From Planomonospora sp. ID67723 (lineage in GTDB: Bacteria > Actinomycetota > Actinomycetes > Streptosporangiales > Streptosporangiaceae), in NCBI RefSeq assembly GCF_015711605.1, contig NZ_JABTEZ010000001.1:2632001-2696000 (forward strand): a DNA stretch of 64,000 nt, read 5' to 3'. The translations under genes were made by a program, and so were the position numbers. The notes under the pieces are model-generated. The model was not told where the DNA came from. It made no database searches and was given only the letters and a program-made list of their open reading frames with translations. Within the stretch, counting starts at the first letter, position 1. The number at the start of each line of letters is the position of its first letter. This document shows, in pieces, positions 26,728-34,823 of this stretch.

Positions 26728-27981
26728 ATGAACACCCCGCACAACTCCCCCTTCATCGACCCCGCGTTCCTGCGCGGGATGACGCGCAGCCGTGCCGCCA
26801 GCCGCCGTGACGTGTTCCGGCTCGCCGGGCTCACCGCGGCAGGGCTCGCCCTGAGCGCCTGCGGCGTCCAGGGCCAGAAGAAGGCCGCTCCCAAGCCGTC
26901 GGAGGTCGCCGGCTTCTGGTCGGGCAAGCAGAAGAACGGCAAGGTCGTCTTCGCCAACTGGCCGGAGTACATGCCCGAGGACCGGGGCCCGCTGAAGAAG
27001 TTCCAGCAGGAGACCGGCATCGCGTTCGAGTACCTCGAGGTCATCGAGGAGAACGCCTCGTTCTTCGGAAAGTCCGAGCCGCAGCTGCGGGCCGGGCAGC
27101 CGCTGGGTTACGACATCGTCGTGATGACCAACGGCATGCAGTTCGCCCGCATGCAGGCGCTGGGCTACCTGGTCGCGCTGGACCACAAGCAACTGCCGAA
27201 CTTCGCCGCCAACGCCGCGCCGAAGTACAAGAACCCGGCCTACGACCCGAACAACACCTACTCCATCCCCTACACCTCCGGGCTGACCGGCATCGCGTAC
27301 AACACCAAGTACGTCAAGGAGCCGATCACCAGCATCCAGGCGCTGTTCGACCCCAAGTACAAGGGCAAGGTCGGCATGATGGCCGACTCCCAGGAGATCG
27401 CCAACTTCGGCCTGTTCGCGCTCGGCATCGAGCCGGAGAAGGCCACCAAGGCCGACTGGGAGAAGGCCGCCGCGAAGCTCAAGGAGCAGCGCGACGGCGG
27501 CATCGTCCGCAAGTACTACGACCAGGACTACATCGACGCGGTGTCCAAGGGCGACGTGTGGCTGACCATGGGCTGGTCGGGTGACGTCTTCCAGCGTCAG
27601 CTCGCCGGGGAACCGGTCGCGTTCGTGGTGCCCGAGGAGGGCGGCACCATCTGGACCGACAACATGATGATCCCCAAGGGCGCGGCCAACCCGGTCGACG
27701 CGCTCATGCTGATGGACTTCCTCTACAGGTCCGAGGTCGCCGCCGAGCTGACGGAGTACATCCAGTACGTCACGCCGGTGCCCGCGGTGAAGGACCTCCT
27801 GACGGCCAAGGCCGCGGGGCTCAAGGGCGAGGACAAGAAGGCCCTCGAGGCGATGGTCGAGAGCCCGCTGGTCTTCCCGTCCGAGGCCGACTACACCAAG
27901 CTGCACGGTTACGTCTCGCCCGCCCAGCCCGCCGACCAGGAGGCCTTCCAGGGCATGTTCCAGGCCGTCACCCAGGGCTAG
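26728..27981 (+). CDS. potD: Polyamine-binding lipoprotein (PotD type), Tat signal
   Basis: 417 codons from ATG 26728. Signal segment SRRDVFRLAG followed by a lipobox LSAC (Cys45), suggesting Tat export and lipid anchoring. The mature part starts FANWPEYM and shows SIPYTSGLTGIAYNTK and GWSGDVFQRQ, as in PotD/PotF family proteins that bind putrescine or spermidine. Order potA-potD-potB-potC is uncommon compared with potABCD, but frequent in actinobacteria. Confidence 0.9.
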   Translation: MNTPHNSPFIDPAFLRGMTRSRAASRRDVFRLAGLTAAGLALSACGVQGQKKAAPKPSEVAGFWSGKQKNGKVVFANWPEYMPEDRGPLKKFQQETGIAFEYLEVIEENASFFGKSEPQLRAGQPLGYDIVVMTNGMQFARMQALGYLVALDHKQLPNFAANAAPKYKNPAYDPNNTYSIPYTSGLTGIAYNTKYVKEPITSIQALFDPKYKGKVGMMADSQEIANFGLFALGIEPEKATKADWEKAAAKLKEQRDGGIVRKYYDQDYIDAVSKGDVWLTMGWSGDVFQRQLAGEPVAFVVPEEGGTIWTDNMMIPKGAANPVDALMLMDFLYRSEVAAELTEYIQYVTPVPAVKDLLTAKAAGLKGEDKKALEAMVESPLVFPSEADYTKLHGYVSPAQPADQEAFQGMFQAVTQG

Positions 27982-27984
27982 GGG

Positions 27985-28848
27985 ATGAGAAGAGCCAAAG
28001 CGGCCGTCGCGCCGTACCTGCTGGCCCTGCCGGCCTGGATCTGGTTCGCGATCTTCTTCGTGGTCCCGATCGCCGCCATGGCCTCGGTCTCGCTGACGAC
28101 CGGCAACATTCTCGAGGGCTTCCAGCAGACCCTCAGCTTCTCCAACTACGCCGACGCCGTCGGGCAGTACCACGTGCAGCTGATCAGGTCGCTGATCTAC
28201 GGCGGAACCGCCACAGTGATCATGCTGCTGCTGGCCTACCCGGTGGCCTACTGGATCGCCTTCAAGGGCGGCAGGCGCAAGTCGATGTACCTGTTCCTGC
28301 TGCTGCTGCCGTTCTTCGTGTCGTTCGTGCTGCGCACGATCTCCTGGGGCTTCCTGCTGGCCGACGACGGCATCCTGTTCGGGCCGCTGAAGTCGGCGGG
28401 ACTGCTGCCCGGGGACTTCCACGTGCTGGCCACGGACGTGGCGGTGATCGGCGGACTGACCTACAACTTCCTGCCGTTCATGGTCCTGCCGATCTACGTG
28501 GCGCTGGGGCGGGTGGACCCGCGGGTGATCGAGGCCGCCTACGACCTGTACGCCTCGCGGTGGGCGGCCTTCCGCAAGGTGGTGCTGCCGCTGTCGCTGC
28601 CGGGTGTCTTCGCGGGCGTGCTGATGACCTTCGTGCCGGCCACGGCCGACCCGGTCAACGCCCGGGTGCTCGGCGGCACCGGCAACACGATGATCGGCAA
28701 CATCATCCAGACCGAGTACATGACCAACAACGACTACCCGACCGCGTCGGCCCTGTCGTTCACGCTGATGGCGGTGCTGCTGGTGGGCATCTTCGCCTAC
28801 GCCCGGTCGCTCGGCACCGAGAACGTGCTGGAGGCGGCAGCCCGATGA
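27985..28848 (+). CDS. potB: Polyamine ABC transporter permease (PotB type)
   Basis: 287 codons from ATG 27985, 3 nt after the potD stop. Six hydrophobic segments. The EAA-type loop is EAAYDLYASRWAAFRKVVLPLSLPG, quoted here as EAAYDLYASRWAAFRKV. It forms the membrane channel with PotC. Confidence 0.9.
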   Translation: MRRAKAAVAPYLLALPAWIWFAIFFVVPIAAMASVSLTTGNILEGFQQTLSFSNYADAVGQYHVQLIRSLIYGGTATVIMLLLAYPVAYWIAFKGGRRKSMYLFLLLLPFFVSFVLRTISWGFLLADDGILFGPLKSAGLLPGDFHVLATDVAVIGGLTYNFLPFMVLPIYVALGRVDPRVIEAAYDLYASRWAAFRKVVLPLSLPGVFAGVLMTFVPATADPVNARVLGGTGNTMIGNIIQTEYMTNNDYPTASALSFTLMAVLLVGIFAYARSLGTENVLEAAAR

Positions 28849-29627
28849 GAGGCAAGTTCGGCGACAGGCTCCTGCACGGCTACACCTGGTTGATCATCGC
28901 GTGGCTCACCGCGCCGATCGCCGTGATGATCATCTTTGGCTTCAACGACAAGAAGAGCAAGTCCAACACCTCGTGGCAGGGCTTCACGTTCCGCTGGTAC
29001 CGGGAGCTGTTCGCGGACAGCTCCCTCACCGAGGCGCTGGTCAACTCCCTGCAGGTCGCGGTGGTCAGCACCGTGCTGACCACCGTGATCGGCACCGCCC
29101 TGGGCCTGGCTCTGGGACGCCACCGCTTCCGCGGCCAGGGGACGAGCAACTTCCTGGTCTTCGCGGCGATCTCGACACCCGAGCTGGTCATGGGAGCCTC
29201 GCTGCTGTCCCTGTTCGTCTCGGGGAACACCCCGCGGGGTGTGGTCACCATCACCGTCGCGCACGTGCTGTTCTCGCTGTCCTTCGTGGTGGTGACGGTG
29301 CGCGCCCGGGTGGTGGGGCTCGACCCCTCGATGGAGGAGGCGGCCAGGGACCTGGGGGCGGGCACGTGGACCACGTTCCGACTGGTCACCCTTCCGGCGA
29401 TCATGCCGGGAGTGCTCGCCGGAGCCATGCTGGCCTTCGCGCTGTCCATCGACGACTACGTCGTGACGAGCTTTGTCAACGGCTCGACGCTGACGTTCCC
29501 GCTGTGGATAATGGGCGCGGTCAAGGTGGGTATTCCGCCGCAGGTCAACGTGATGGGCACGCTCATCTTCGGCATCGGTGTCGCCATCGCGATCGCCAAC
29601 GCGATCGCGAGCCGGCGCCGTACCTGA
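28845..29627 (+). CDS. potC: Polyamine ABC transporter permease (PotC type)
   Basis: 260 codons from ATG 28845, overlapping the potB stop by 4 nt (ATGA). Six hydrophobic segments, EAA loop EEAARDLGAGTWTTFRLV, and the usual SIDDYVVTSFVNG segment. It completes the importer. Confidence 0.9.
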   Translation: MRGKFGDRLLHGYTWLIIAWLTAPIAVMIIFGFNDKKSKSNTSWQGFTFRWYRELFADSSLTEALVNSLQVAVVSTVLTTVIGTALGLALGRHRFRGQGTSNFLVFAAISTPELVMGASLLSLFVSGNTPRGVVTITVAHVLFSLSFVVVTVRARVVGLDPSMEEAARDLGAGTWTTFRLVTLPAIMPGVLAGAMLAFALSIDDYVVTSFVNGSTLTFPLWIMGAVKVGIPPQVNVMGTLIFGIGVAIAIANAIASRRRT

Positions 29628-29634
29628 GACCCCG

Positions 29635-29664
29635 GACGCCCCGCGCCGCACGGCGCGGGGCGTC
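29635..29664 (+). terminator. Terminator after potC
   Basis: Perfect arms GACGCCCCGCGCC (29635-29647) and GGCGCGGGGCGTC (29652-29664) with a GCAC loop. It separates the transporter operon from the FAD oxidoreductase gene, which has its own AT-rich upstream region (GATCAACTGACTGATC at about 29729). Confidence 0.85.
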
Positions 29665-29795
29665 GGCGTACCAACCGCGACAAGGAACAGGGAGGCGAGA
29701 TCGGAATCAGGCGGGGGGAACCCGCGCCCGATCAACTGACTGATCGAGCAATCAATTAATGGAGATGTTCAACACTCACGTTGGGAAGTGAGATT

Positions 29796-31190
29796 GTGGA
29801 TCCGCTGAAGGCACTGACTGATGCGGAGCGCAAGCCGTACTGGCTCGACAGTCCGGCGAAACCGGAGCCGCAGGCGCGGCTTTTCGGAAACACCACGGCC
29901 GACCTCGCGGTGGTCGGCGGCGGCTTCTCGGGGCTGTGGACGGCCCTGATGGCCAAGGAACGCGATCCGTCGCTCGATGTGATCCTGCTCGAAGGGCGCA
30001 GGATCGGCTGGGCGGCCTCCGGCCGCAACGGGGGGTTCGCGATGGCGACCCTCACCCACGGCATCGCCAACGGGCTGGAACGCTGGCCCGAGGAGATCTC
30101 GGTCCTGGAGCACATGGGTCTGCGGAACCTCGACGAGATCGGCGAGACCGTCGCCCGCTACGGCATCGACTGCGGGTACGAGCGCACCGGGGAACTGCAC
30201 GTCGCGACCGCGCCGTGGCAGCTCGACGAGATGCACGAGAGCGCACAGGTCGCCCGCGAGCTGGGTGTGCGGTTCGACGTGATGGACGCCGATCAGGTAC
30301 GGGCGGAGGTGAACTCGCCCACCTACGTCGGAGGGATGTGGGAGCGTGACGGCTGCGCCATGCTCGACCCCGCCCGGCTGGCGTGGGGCCTGAGGCGCGC
30401 CTGCCTGGAGGCGGGCGTGCGCATCTACGAGCGCACGCCGGTCCGTTCCATCAAGGACGACTTCGCGGGCATGGAGCTGATCACCCCCTACGGCACCGTG
30501 AAGGCGGCCAGGGTCGCCCTCGGCACCGGCGTGTTCCAGCCGCTGCTGCGGAGGTTGAAGCACTTCCTCGTGCCCGTCTACGACTACGCGCTGATGACCG
30601 AGCCGCTGTCGGCGGAGCAGCTGGCCTCGGTCGGCTGGCGCAACCGGCAGGGGGTCGGCGACTCGGCCAACCAGTTCCACTACTACCGGCTGACCGCCGA
30701 CAACCGCATCCTGTGGGGAGGCTACGACGCGGTCTACTACAACGGTGGAAAGATCAAACCGGAGTACGAGCAGCGTGACGAGACCTTCGTCAAGCTGGCC
30801 GAGCACTTCTTCGCCACTTTCCCCCAGCTGTCCGGTCTGCGCTTCACCCACAGGTGGGGCGGGATCATCGACACCTGCAGCCGCTTCAGTGCCTTCTACG
30901 GCACGTCGCACGGCGGGCGCCTGGCCTACGCCGTCGGTTACACCGGCATGGGCGTCGGGGCGACCCGCTTCGGGGCCAACGTCATGCTCGACCTGCTGAG
31001 CGGGGAGCGGACCGAACGGACCGAGCTGCGGATGGTGAAGGAGAAGCCGATCCCCTTCCCGCCGGAGCCGGTCCGATCCGCCGGGATCCAGATGACGCGC
31101 TGGTCGATCGCCCGGGCCGATCTCAACCAGGGCCGCCGCAACCTCTGGCTGCGCACCCTGGACCGGATGGGTCTCGGGTTCGACTCCTAG
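29796..31190 (+). CDS. FAD-dependent amine oxidoreductase (PuuB/DadA family)
   Basis: 464 codons from GTG 29796; TTG 29781 in the same frame is an alternative. FAD-binding GGGFSG at about residues 41-46 in a Rossmann fold, AASGRNGGFAMATL, and a C-terminal GYTGMGVGATRFGANVMLDL. It best matches the DAO family members that oxidise gamma-glutamylputrescine or related amines to aldehydes. That would feed the dehydrogenase at 24090. No glutamate-putrescine ligase (puuA) or transaminase is visible, so the exact substrate is uncertain. Confidence 0.8.
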   Translation: MDPLKALTDAERKPYWLDSPAKPEPQARLFGNTTADLAVVGGGFSGLWTALMAKERDPSLDVILLEGRRIGWAASGRNGGFAMATLTHGIANGLERWPEEISVLEHMGLRNLDEIGETVARYGIDCGYERTGELHVATAPWQLDEMHESAQVARELGVRFDVMDADQVRAEVNSPTYVGGMWERDGCAMLDPARLAWGLRRACLEAGVRIYERTPVRSIKDDFAGMELITPYGTVKAARVALGTGVFQPLLRRLKHFLVPVYDYALMTEPLSAEQLASVGWRNRQGVGDSANQFHYYRLTADNRILWGGYDAVYYNGGKIKPEYEQRDETFVKLAEHFFATFPQLSGLRFTHRWGGIIDTCSRFSAFYGTSHGGRLAYAVGYTGMGVGATRFGANVMLDLLSGERTERTELRMVKEKPIPFPPEPVRSAGIQMTRWSIARADLNQGRRNLWLRTLDRMGLGFDS

Positions 31191-31212
31191 GAAGGCCCTC
31201 CGGGAGGGCTCC

Positions 31213-31305
31213 GTACGGCCCGCGTCCGTCCACAGGGCTGCCCGGATGCCCGTCGCCGTCCACAGGCGCGGGTGTCCCGGCTCGCTTCGGGGACGCGGGC
31301 CGTAC
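31213..31305. repeat. 15-bp perfect inverted repeat upstream of the hydrolase gene
   Basis: GTACGGCCCGCGTCC (31213-31227) and GGACGCGGGCCGTAC (31291-31305) with a 63-nt loop. It lies between the FAD oxidoreductase stop and the hydrolase start. It may be a long stem terminator. The same GTACGGCCCGCG core recurs in the terminator at 61114. Confidence 0.7.
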
Positions 31306-31317
31306 AGACTGGGAGGC

Positions 31318-32205
31318 ATGATCGAGACGGTTGAGTTCACCGCCGACGGGGTCGCGCTCGTCGGCGACCTGCGCGTGCCCGAAGGACCGGGGCCGCACCC
31401 GGCACTGGTCCTCACCGGGCCGTTCACCGGCACCCGCGACCAGGTGACCGGCGTGTACGGCGCGCGGCTGGCCGAGGCCGGATACGCGACGCTGGCGTTC
31501 GACCACCGCAACTGGGGCGAGTCCGGCGGGCAGCCGCGCCGGCACGAGGATCCGCAGGGCAAGCTGCACGACCTGCGGGCCGCGGTCTCGCTGCTGCGCG
31601 CCCGGCCCGAGGTGGACGGCGACCGGATCGGTGCGATCGGCATCTGCCTCGGCGGGGGCTACGCCCTGCGGTTCGCCGCGTTCGACCCCCGGGTGAAGGT
31701 CTTCGCCGGGATCGCCGGGGCCTACAACAACCCCTACGCCATGCGCGCCGGGATGTCCCCGGCCGGTTACCAGGGGGCGCTGGCCTCCTTCACCGAGGTC
31801 CTGGAGCGGCAGGACCTCGGCGGCCCGGTCGAATACATGCCGGTCGTCGCGGAGGAGGGGGAGGCGGCGATGCCGGGCGACGAGCCGTTCGCCTACTACG
31901 GCACCTCCCGGAGCGCCTCGCCGCACTGGCGCAACGAGGTCACCCGGGCCTCCCTGCGCGAGCTGGTCACGGTGGACAACATGACCGGCGCCGACTTCCT
32001 GTCCCCCAAGCCGGGGCTGATCGTGCACGGCGTCGTCGACCGTTTCTGCTCCCCGGAGGGCGCCGAGGAGGCCTACAAGCGCATGGACGAGCCCAAGAGG
32101 CTCGTCTGGCTGGACGCCCGGCTGCACATCGACCTCTACGACGCCGAGCCGTATGTCACCCAGGCCGTCGAGGCCGTCACCGTCTTCCTCGGCGAGCACC
32201 TCTGA
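31318..32205 (+). CDS. Alpha/beta hydrolase with a cysteine nucleophile (dienelactone-hydrolase-like)
   Basis: 295 codons from ATG 31318 (GGGAGG upstream). Alpha/beta fold with the nucleophile elbow GICLGGG, so Cys110 stands where Ser is usual, as in dienelactone hydrolases. Candidate triad partners are Asp241 (VDRF) and His270 (LHID). The N-terminal TGPFTGTRDQVTGVYGARLA segment is typical of YcjY-like hydrolases. Substrate unknown. Confidence 0.75.
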   Translation: MIETVEFTADGVALVGDLRVPEGPGPHPALVLTGPFTGTRDQVTGVYGARLAEAGYATLAFDHRNWGESGGQPRRHEDPQGKLHDLRAAVSLLRARPEVDGDRIGAIGICLGGGYALRFAAFDPRVKVFAGIAGAYNNPYAMRAGMSPAGYQGALASFTEVLERQDLGGPVEYMPVVAEEGEAAMPGDEPFAYYGTSRSASPHWRNEVTRASLRELVTVDNMTGADFLSPKPGLIVHGVVDRFCSPEGAEEAYKRMDEPKRLVWLDARLHIDLYDAEPYVTQAVEAVTVFLGEHL

Positions 32206-32278
32206 CCTGCCGTCGTCTCCGGGCCGCTCCACCGCCTTGACGGGGGCGCCCCGGGGCGGGGACCGACCGAAGGCGGAA

Positions 32279-32302
32279 GCCGTACATCCATCGATGTACG
32301 GC
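32279..32302. promoter_or_regulatory. Perfect 10-bp-arm hairpin/operator before the DUF418 gene
   Basis: GCCGTACATC (32279-32288) and GATGTACGGC (32293-32302) around CATC. About 55 nt upstream of the GTG at 32358. It could end hydrolase transcription or be a dyad operator. Confidence 0.5.
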
Positions 32303-32357
32303 CCGTCTGGGTCCGTGCGACGATGTCCCGCGCCGATCCCGGGGCGATCGTGGGAAC

Positions 32358-33536
32358 GTGACGAATCAACGCATCGACGTGCTGGACGTGCTCAGGGGCG
32401 TCGCGATCCTGGGCACGCTGGGCACGAACATCTGGATCTTCACCGATCCCGGTGGCCCGGCGGGAGTCCTGGGCGCGCTGGCCCAGCCCGGCGCCGTGGA
32501 GACCTTCTTGCGGTTCTTGACCAACGGCAAGTTCCTGGCCCTGCTCACGCTGTTGTTCGGGGCCGGCCTGGAGCTGCAGTACCGCTCGGCGCAGCGGCGC
32601 GGCACGCCCTGGCCGGGCTGGTACCTGTGGCGGGCGGCCCTGCTGTTCGCCGAAGGGGTGATCCACTACTTCCTGATCTTCGAGTTCGACGTGCTGATGG
32701 GCTACGCGATCACCTCGATGATCGTGGCCTACCTGATCGGCCGGAGCGACCGTGCCGTCCGGGCCTGGATGGTCGGCGTGGGATCGGTGTTCGCGGTGGT
32801 GGTCGGCCTGCTCACCGCCGCCCTGCTCGCGGCGGAGGACACGGCGGCCGGGCAGGCCGCCCAGGAGAGCACGCTGTTCTCCCGGGGGAGCTACGCCGAT
32901 CAGGTTCTCACCCGGGTGGAGTTGTTCGGCTTCTACCGGCTGGAGGCGGTGTTCATCGTCCCGATGGGCATCGTGCTGTTCCTGCTCGGCTCGCGGCTGA
33001 TGCGGGCCGGGGTGTTCGAGGGCTCCGAGCGGGGAGGCACGCTCCGCCGCAGGCTGATGATCGCCGGGCTCGGCGCGGGGGTCCCGTTGAACCTGCTGAC
33101 CTCCTTCGCCGGAGAGGGCTGGTTCCTGGTGGACCGCTACCTGCTGCCTCCGGTGGTGGCGCTGGGCCTGCTCGGCCTGGTCGTCACTGTCGCCCACCGG
33201 ATGACCGGCGCCCCCGGCCCGCTGCGGCGGGGCCTGACCGATGTCGGCCGGACCGCGCTGAGCTGCTATGTCTTCCAGAACCTGGCGGGAGCCGTGCTCT
33301 GCTACGGCTGGGGTCTCGGACTGGCCGAGCGCCTGGACGGCCTGCGGCCGTGGTGGGTGCCGGTCGCCTGGGCGGGCATCTGCCTGCTGTTCATGACGCT
33401 GGCCTCGCTCTGGCTGCGGCGCTTCGACCGGGGCCCGCTGGAGCTGCTCTGGCAGTGGGCCTACCAGGCGCCCCAGCGCGGCGGGGACACCGAGCGCTCC
33501 GAGGACGAGCAGGGACGGCCCTCGCCCATCCGGTAG
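32358..33536 (+). CDS. DUF418-family multi-pass membrane protein
   Basis: 392 codons from GTG 32358. About nine hydrophobic segments. N-terminal IDVLDVLRGVAILGTLGTNI and C-terminal ALSCYVFQNLAGAVLCYGWG with the RRFDRGPLELLWQ end, which together mark the DUF418 family (YeiB-like, distantly related to acyltransferase membrane proteins). The biological role is not established. Confidence 0.85.
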   Translation: MTNQRIDVLDVLRGVAILGTLGTNIWIFTDPGGPAGVLGALAQPGAVETFLRFLTNGKFLALLTLLFGAGLELQYRSAQRRGTPWPGWYLWRAALLFAEGVIHYFLIFEFDVLMGYAITSMIVAYLIGRSDRAVRAWMVGVGSVFAVVVGLLTAALLAAEDTAAGQAAQESTLFSRGSYADQVLTRVELFGFYRLEAVFIVPMGIVLFLLGSRLMRAGVFEGSERGGTLRRRLMIAGLGAGVPLNLLTSFAGEGWFLVDRYLLPPVVALGLLGLVVTVAHRMTGAPGPLRRGLTDVGRTALSCYVFQNLAGAVLCYGWGLGLAERLDGLRPWWVPVAWAGICLLFMTLASLWLRRFDRGPLELLWQWAYQAPQRGGDTERSEDEQGRPSPIR

Positions 33537-33559
33537 CGCCGGACCGGGGCCGCGCGGGA

Positions 33560-33588
33560 AAGGGCGCGGACCGACGGTCCGCGCCCTT
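33560..33588. terminator. Bidirectional terminator between DUF418 and GH19 genes
   Basis: AAGGGCGCGGACC (33560-33572) and GGTCCGCGCCCTT (33576-33588) around GAC. Perfect stem at a convergent gene end. Confidence 0.85.
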
Positions 33589-33626
33589 CCGCCCTGCCCG
33601 GAGAACCCTGCTGTGAGGGGGAGGTC

Positions 33627-34736
33627 TCAGCAGCTCAGGTTGGAGCCCGGGGTGGTGCCCAGGATCTGGGTGAACTTCTGGTAGGAGGCGATCCGGCTCT
33701 GCACCTGGGCGGGGTTGCCGCCGTTGCACTCCAGCGCGCCGTTGATGCTGCGGATCGTCTCGCCGAAGCCGCGGCCGTTGACCATGGCGTCGTGCGGGGT
33801 CATCGTGCCCGGACCCTTCTGGGTGTTCCAGTACCACAGGGCGGTCTTCCAGGCCACCGCCGCGTCGGTCTGCACCAGGTTGGGGTTGGCCAGCAGGTTG
33901 ATGCCGAGGGCGTCGCCGGCCGCCTTGTAGTTGAAGTTCCAGCTCAGCTGGATCGGGCCGCGACCGTAGTAGGCGGCCTGGCCGGCCGGGCAGCCGTAGG
34001 GCTGGTTCCGGTCGCAGTAGTGCGGATAGTTGGCGGTGTTCTGCTCCACCACGTGGACCAGGCCGCCGGTCTCGTGGTTGACGTTGGCGAGGAAGGCGGC
34101 GGCCTCCTGCCTGCGGGTGGTGTCGGTGCCGGTCTTGGCGAAGCCGGGGTAGGCGCTCAGCGCCGCGGTCAGCCCCCGGTAGGTGTAGAAGGGGTTCCGG
34201 TTCGGGAACATCTGGTTGAACTGCGCCTCGCTGACCACGAAGCCCGACGGGGCCGGGGGTCCGCTCGGCGTGGGGGCGGGGGTGGGCGTGGAGGTGCCGC
34301 TGCAGGTGTACGGCTCCCAGTACCAGGTGCTGATGACCGGGTCGTAACCGGGGTTGTCGTGCTCGGCCCGGTAGTACCTGCCGTCGGTATAACGGACGAC
34401 GTCGCCCGTCTTGTAGGTCTTGCCGGCCGCCCAGTTCGGGTGGTTGCAGCCCGGGGCGGACGTCGGGCCCGGCGCCGGGGCGGTCGCGCCGCCGCAGGCG
34501 CCCTTGTCCGCCCAGACGCCGGAGGTGGTCGCGCCGGGGGTCTCGTTCTGGGTCCACCACTTGGCCGACCAGTTGCGACCCTTGTAGGAGACGGTCGCGC
34601 CGCCGGTGTACACCTTCGCGGAGCTCCACGCCGTCGCGCAGTCCGCCGCGGAGGCGGGGGACGCCGGCATGACGACCATGAGCGCGCCCGCGGCCGCCAC
34701 ACCCGCGAGAGACGCCAGGATGCGCTGTCTCGACAC
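33627..34736 (-). CDS. Secreted GH19 chitinase with two CBM5/12 modules
   Basis: 369 codons from ATG 34736. Signal peptide to about residue 31 (MVVMPASPASA). First CBM5/12-like domain about 33-80 (VSYKGRNWSAKWWTQNETPG), second about 97-143 (WAAGKTYKTGDVVRYTDGRY). A Pro/Thr linker follows, then a GH19 catalytic domain from about 165. Catalytic Glu222 (NHETGG) and Glu231 (VVEQN) are nine residues apart, as in Streptomyces ChiC-type enzymes. GH19 enzymes cleave chitin by inversion and are antifungal in actinomycetes. It sits downstream of a PEP-enzyme gene on the same strand. Confidence 0.92.
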   Translation of the reverse strand: MSRQRILASLAGVAAAGALMVVMPASPASAADCATAWSSAKVYTGGATVSYKGRNWSAKWWTQNETPGATTSGVWADKGACGGATAPAPGPTSAPGCNHPNWAAGKTYKTGDVVRYTDGRYYRAEHDNPGYDPVISTWYWEPYTCSGTSTPTPAPTPSGPPAPSGFVVSEAQFNQMFPNRNPFYTYRGLTAALSAYPGFAKTGTDTTRRQEAAAFLANVNHETGGLVHVVEQNTANYPHYCDRNQPYGCPAGQAAYYGRGPIQLSWNFNYKAAGDALGINLLANPNLVQTDAAVAWKTALWYWNTQKGPGTMTPHDAMVNGRGFGETIRSINGALECNGGNPAQVQSRIASYQKFTQILGTTPGSNLSC

Positions 34737-34823
34737 TCGATCACTCCTCTGTGCGGCACGACCGGCCGTGGATGGGAACTCCGTACGGCCGGAAATGCTG
34801 GCAGAGCAGGGCTTAACGGCGCC

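Noticed and set aside
25516-28422. Minus-strand ORF of 968 codons across potA and potD
   Set aside because: Shadow of the transporter operon on the plus strand, which has clear family motifs and RBS.
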